Positions 1-5,000 of a stretch of DNA of 5,000 bases are shown piece by piece. Source of the stretch: Chitinophaga sancti (GTDB lineage: Bacteria; Bacteroidota; Bacteroidia; Chitinophagales; Chitinophagaceae); the NCBI RefSeq assembly GCF_034087045.1, contig NZ_CP139247.1, positions 1,987,501 to 1,992,500 of the forward strand, in the 5' to 3' direction. The notes beneath the pieces were generated by a model. It searched no databases and was not told where the DNA came from. It saw nothing but the letters and a program-made list of their open reading frames with translations. A program made the position numbers and the translations under genes. The stretch's first letter is position 1. Every line of letters begins with the position of its first letter.

Positions 1-2380
<2,380 letters not shown>

Positions 2381-2384
2381 TATT

Positions 2385-2412
2385 TATATTGTATTATAAC
2401 TTTCCCAATATG
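2385..2412 (+). other. pre-23S processing stem, right (trailer) arm
   Basis: The trailer pairs with the leader found before 23S copy 2. TTTCCCAATATG (2401-2412) is the exact 12-nt reverse complement of 2996-3007. The 17 nt at 2385-2401 pair with 3011-3027 along their whole length, with the two non-Watson-Crick positions being G-U wobbles. In bacteria such leader/trailer helices enclose the 23S and are cut by RNase III. Here the pairing is seen between the trailer of copy 1 and the leader of copy 2. I infer that each copy has both arms, so the helix normally forms around one 23S. Confidence 0.8.
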
Positions 2413-2423
2413 CAACTTATTGC

Positions 2424-2440
2424 GTTACCGTCATGGTAAC
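2424..2440 (+). other. spacer hairpin
   Basis: GTTACC (2424-2429) and GGTAAC (2435-2440) form a perfect 6-bp stem closing a 5-nt loop. It is followed by five A residues rather than a T-run, so it does not look like a terminator. A structural or processing element of the 23S-5S precursor is the most likely role, by inference. Confidence 0.5.
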
Positions 2441-2443
2441 AAA

Positions 2444-2459
2444 AAGATCTTCAAGATCT

Positions 2460-2460
<1 letters not shown>
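2444..2460 (+). repeat. doubled AAGATCTT palindrome at the 5S 5' boundary
   Basis: The 8-bp palindrome AAGATCTT occurs twice (2444-2451 and 2453-2460), separated by a single C. In RNA it can fold as a 7-bp stem (2444-2450 with 2454-2460) with a 3-nt loop. Its last base coincides with the inferred first base of 5S helix I, so the hairpin competes with or sits directly against the 5S 5' end. A maturation signal is possible. Function is not shown by the sequence. Confidence 0.5.
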
Positions 2461-2570
<110 letters not shown>

Positions 2571-2578
2571 TTTATTAG

Positions 2579-2611
2579 AAAGCCTCTGAATGTATTTTCA
2601 GAGGCTTTTTT
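2579..2611 (+). terminator. intrinsic terminator of the 23S-5S unit
   Basis: AGCCTCTGAA (2581-2590) and TTCAGAGGCT (2597-2606) form a perfect 10-bp stem with a 6-nt loop, extendable by two A-T pairs. A run of T follows (2606-2611). It starts within 10 nt of the 5S 3' end. This is a standard Rho-independent terminator and implies that the next 23S gene is not simply read through from the previous unit. Confidence 0.93.
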
Positions 2612-2679
2612 ATCCCTTCTTAGGAAATTACACCACACATCTATACCGCTACTACGGTAAAAAAAAAGTCTGGTTATTT

Positions 2680-2711
2680 TTTGTTGATAGAAAGTAAAGA
2701 TTGTATCTTTG
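2680..2711 (+). promoter_or_regulatory. promoter P1, Bacteroidota type
   Basis: TTTG at 2680-2683 (-33 element, within a longer T-run) and TATCTTTG at 2704-2711 (-7 element) are separated by 20 nt. Both match the Bacteroidota primary-sigma consensus TTTG/TAnnTTTG exactly. An A9 run lies just upstream (2659-2667) and could serve as an UP-like element. Transcription would start several bases after 2711 and run toward the second 23S. Confidence 0.82.
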
Positions 2712-2739
2712 CCATCCGCTCGAAAAAACGAGTAATAAA

Positions 2740-2750
2740 GTTCTTTGTTC
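2740..2750 (+). promoter_or_regulatory. boxA-like motif in P1 transcript
   Basis: GTTCTTTGTTC resembles the rRNA antitermination boxA core (GCTCTTTnACA) found downstream at 2987-2997. It lies about 25-30 nt into the P1 transcript and upstream of P2. The match is partial, so this is only a candidate NusB/S10 binding site. Confidence 0.3.
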
Positions 2751-2802
2751 ATACAGATTTTTAACGAAGCTGCTTTTCAATTATCCAGGTTCAAACTGAA
2801 AT

Positions 2803-2827
2803 AAAAAAGAGAAAAAACTTCAAAAAA
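2803..2827 (+). promoter_or_regulatory. three phased A6 tracts upstream of P2
   Basis: Runs of exactly six A at 2803-2808, 2812-2817 and 2822-2827 begin 9 and 10 bp apart, close to one helical turn, and end directly before the P2 -33 element. Phased A-tracts bend DNA, and A-rich DNA in this position often acts as an UP element for strong rRNA promoters. The role here is inferred from position. Confidence 0.6.
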
Positions 2828-2829
2828 GA

Positions 2830-2860
2830 TTTGGCAAAAATGAAATAATCACTACCTTTG
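2830..2860 (+). promoter_or_regulatory. promoter P2, Bacteroidota type
   Basis: TTTG at 2830-2833 and TACCTTTG at 2853-2860 are separated by 19 nt, an exact match to the Bacteroidota consensus. P2 lies 149 bp downstream of P1. Tandem promoters are the usual arrangement for bacterial rRNA operons. This is the likely main start for the second 23S unit, giving a leader of roughly 175 nt before the mature 23S. Confidence 0.88.
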
Positions 2861-2986
2861 CAACCCCAACGCAAACGACGCGAAACGGGAAGTTCTTAAA
2901 AAGGTAATGATAAGCTAAGATGTACGAGCCGCAAGGGTTCACACGGATCGGATCCGAAACATCAACAAGTCTTAGAAATAAGATAA

Positions 2987-2997
2987 GCTCTTTGACA
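2987..2997 (+). promoter_or_regulatory. boxA antitermination element in 23S leader
   Basis: GCTCTTTGACA closely matches the bacterial rRNA boxA (E. coli type TGCTCTTTAACA), which binds NusB/NusE(S10) to protect rRNA transcription from termination. It sits about 45 nt before the 23S 5' end and overlaps the start of the processing stem arm by two bases. A weaker related sequence, GTTCTTAAAAA, occurs at 2892-2902. Confidence 0.7.
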
Positions 2998-3027
2998 TAT
3001 TGGGAAAAAAAGTTGTAATACAGTATA
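2996..3027 (+). other. pre-23S processing stem, left (leader) arm
   Basis: CATATTGGGAAA (2996-3007) is the exact reverse complement of 2401-2412, and 3011-3027 pairs with 2385-2401 through 15 Watson-Crick and 2 G-U pairs, leaving a small A bulge. It lies about 15 nt before the mature 5' end, as expected for the helix that RNase III cuts to release pre-23S. Its fit to the 23S trailer shows that this leader belongs to a 23S gene rather than to a lost 16S gene. Confidence 0.8.
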
Positions 3028-3041
3028 CAATTTGAAAGATA

Positions 3042-5000
<1,959 letters not shown>

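Larger units (their letters stand above)
2381..2459 (+). other. 23S-5S internal transcribed spacer
   Basis: AT-rich spacer of about 79 nt between the 23S and 5S genes, with no tRNA in it. It carries the right arm of the pre-23S processing stem (2385-2412), a hairpin at 2424-2440 and a second palindromic hairpin that abuts the 5S 5' end (2444-2460). The order fits a co-transcribed 23S-5S precursor that is cut between the two RNAs. Confidence 0.85.
2612..3041 (+). other. promoter and leader region between 5S and second 23S; no gene
   Basis: About 430 bp with no rRNA, tRNA or convincing ORF. From left to right it contains promoter P1, a small hairpin early in the P1 transcript (2718-2733, stem GCTCG/CGAGT), phased A-tracts and promoter P2. 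A leader of about 180 nt follows, with a boxA motif and the pre-23S processing arm. The leader includes the 8-bp palindrome CGGATCCG (2949-2956) and a small CTTA-GAAA-TAAG hairpin (2971-2982). A 16S gene (about 1.5 kb) would be expected here or before the 23S in a standard operon and is absent. Confidence 0.85.

Noticed and set aside
2944..2956. CGGATC/GGATCCG palindromic cluster as an operator
   Set aside because: The two halves overlap with no room for a loop. It is a short GC-rich palindrome with no second site or known regulator match.
2861..3041. Possible tRNA or 16S remnant in the leader
   Set aside because: I looked for tRNA arms (GTTCGAATC-type T-loop, CCA end) and 16S end signatures such as GGATCACCTCCTTT. 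None is present on either strand.

Overview
The window is entirely ribosomal-RNA DNA on the + strand and holds no credible protein-coding gene. The sequence style points to the phylum Bacteroidota. The 23S signatures (for example AGCTCGTTCTCCCCGAAATG and the 3' end ACTAATTGCCCGTAAGCTT) and the 5S core (CCATTCCGAACAGAGAAGTT) are of that type. Both promoters also match the Bacteroidota sigma-ABfr consensus (TTTG, about 19-20 nt, TAnnTTTG). A lower rank cannot be assigned from reading alone.

Layout: (1) positions 1 to about 2380 are the 3' five-sixths of one 23S rRNA gene, whose 5' ~500 nt lie upstream of the window. (2) 2381-2459 is a short 23S-5S spacer with a processing-stem arm and two hairpins. 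(3) 2460-2570 is a 5S rRNA gene. (4) 2579-2611 is a strong intrinsic terminator. (5) 2612-3041 is a gene-free promoter/leader region with two Bacteroidota-type promoters, phased A-tracts, boxA-like motifs and the left arm of the pre-23S processing stem. (6) 3042-5000 is the 5' two-thirds of a second 23S rRNA gene, cut by the window end.

The unusual point is the architecture. A 23S-5S unit ends at its own terminator and is followed head-to-tail by another 23S gene with its own promoters, with no 16S rRNA or tRNA gene between them. The repeat period is about 3541 bp and the copies are almost identical: over 1459 aligned bases I see one single-base indel and one 4-base block of differences. This is either a real tandem array of stand-alone 23S-5S transcription units, separate from 16S (an 'unlinked' rRNA organisation), or an assembly artefact at a repeat. 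The spacer holds terminator, promoters, boxA and a leader that pairs with the 23S trailer, all in the right order. This favours a functional 23S-5S unit, but the tandem copy number itself needs read-level checking.

The parts would work together as follows. P1 and P2 start transcription, boxA-type signals in the leader allow antitermination, the leader and trailer pair around the 23S to form the RNase III-type processing stem, 5S is released from the 3' portion, and the terminator ends the transcript.
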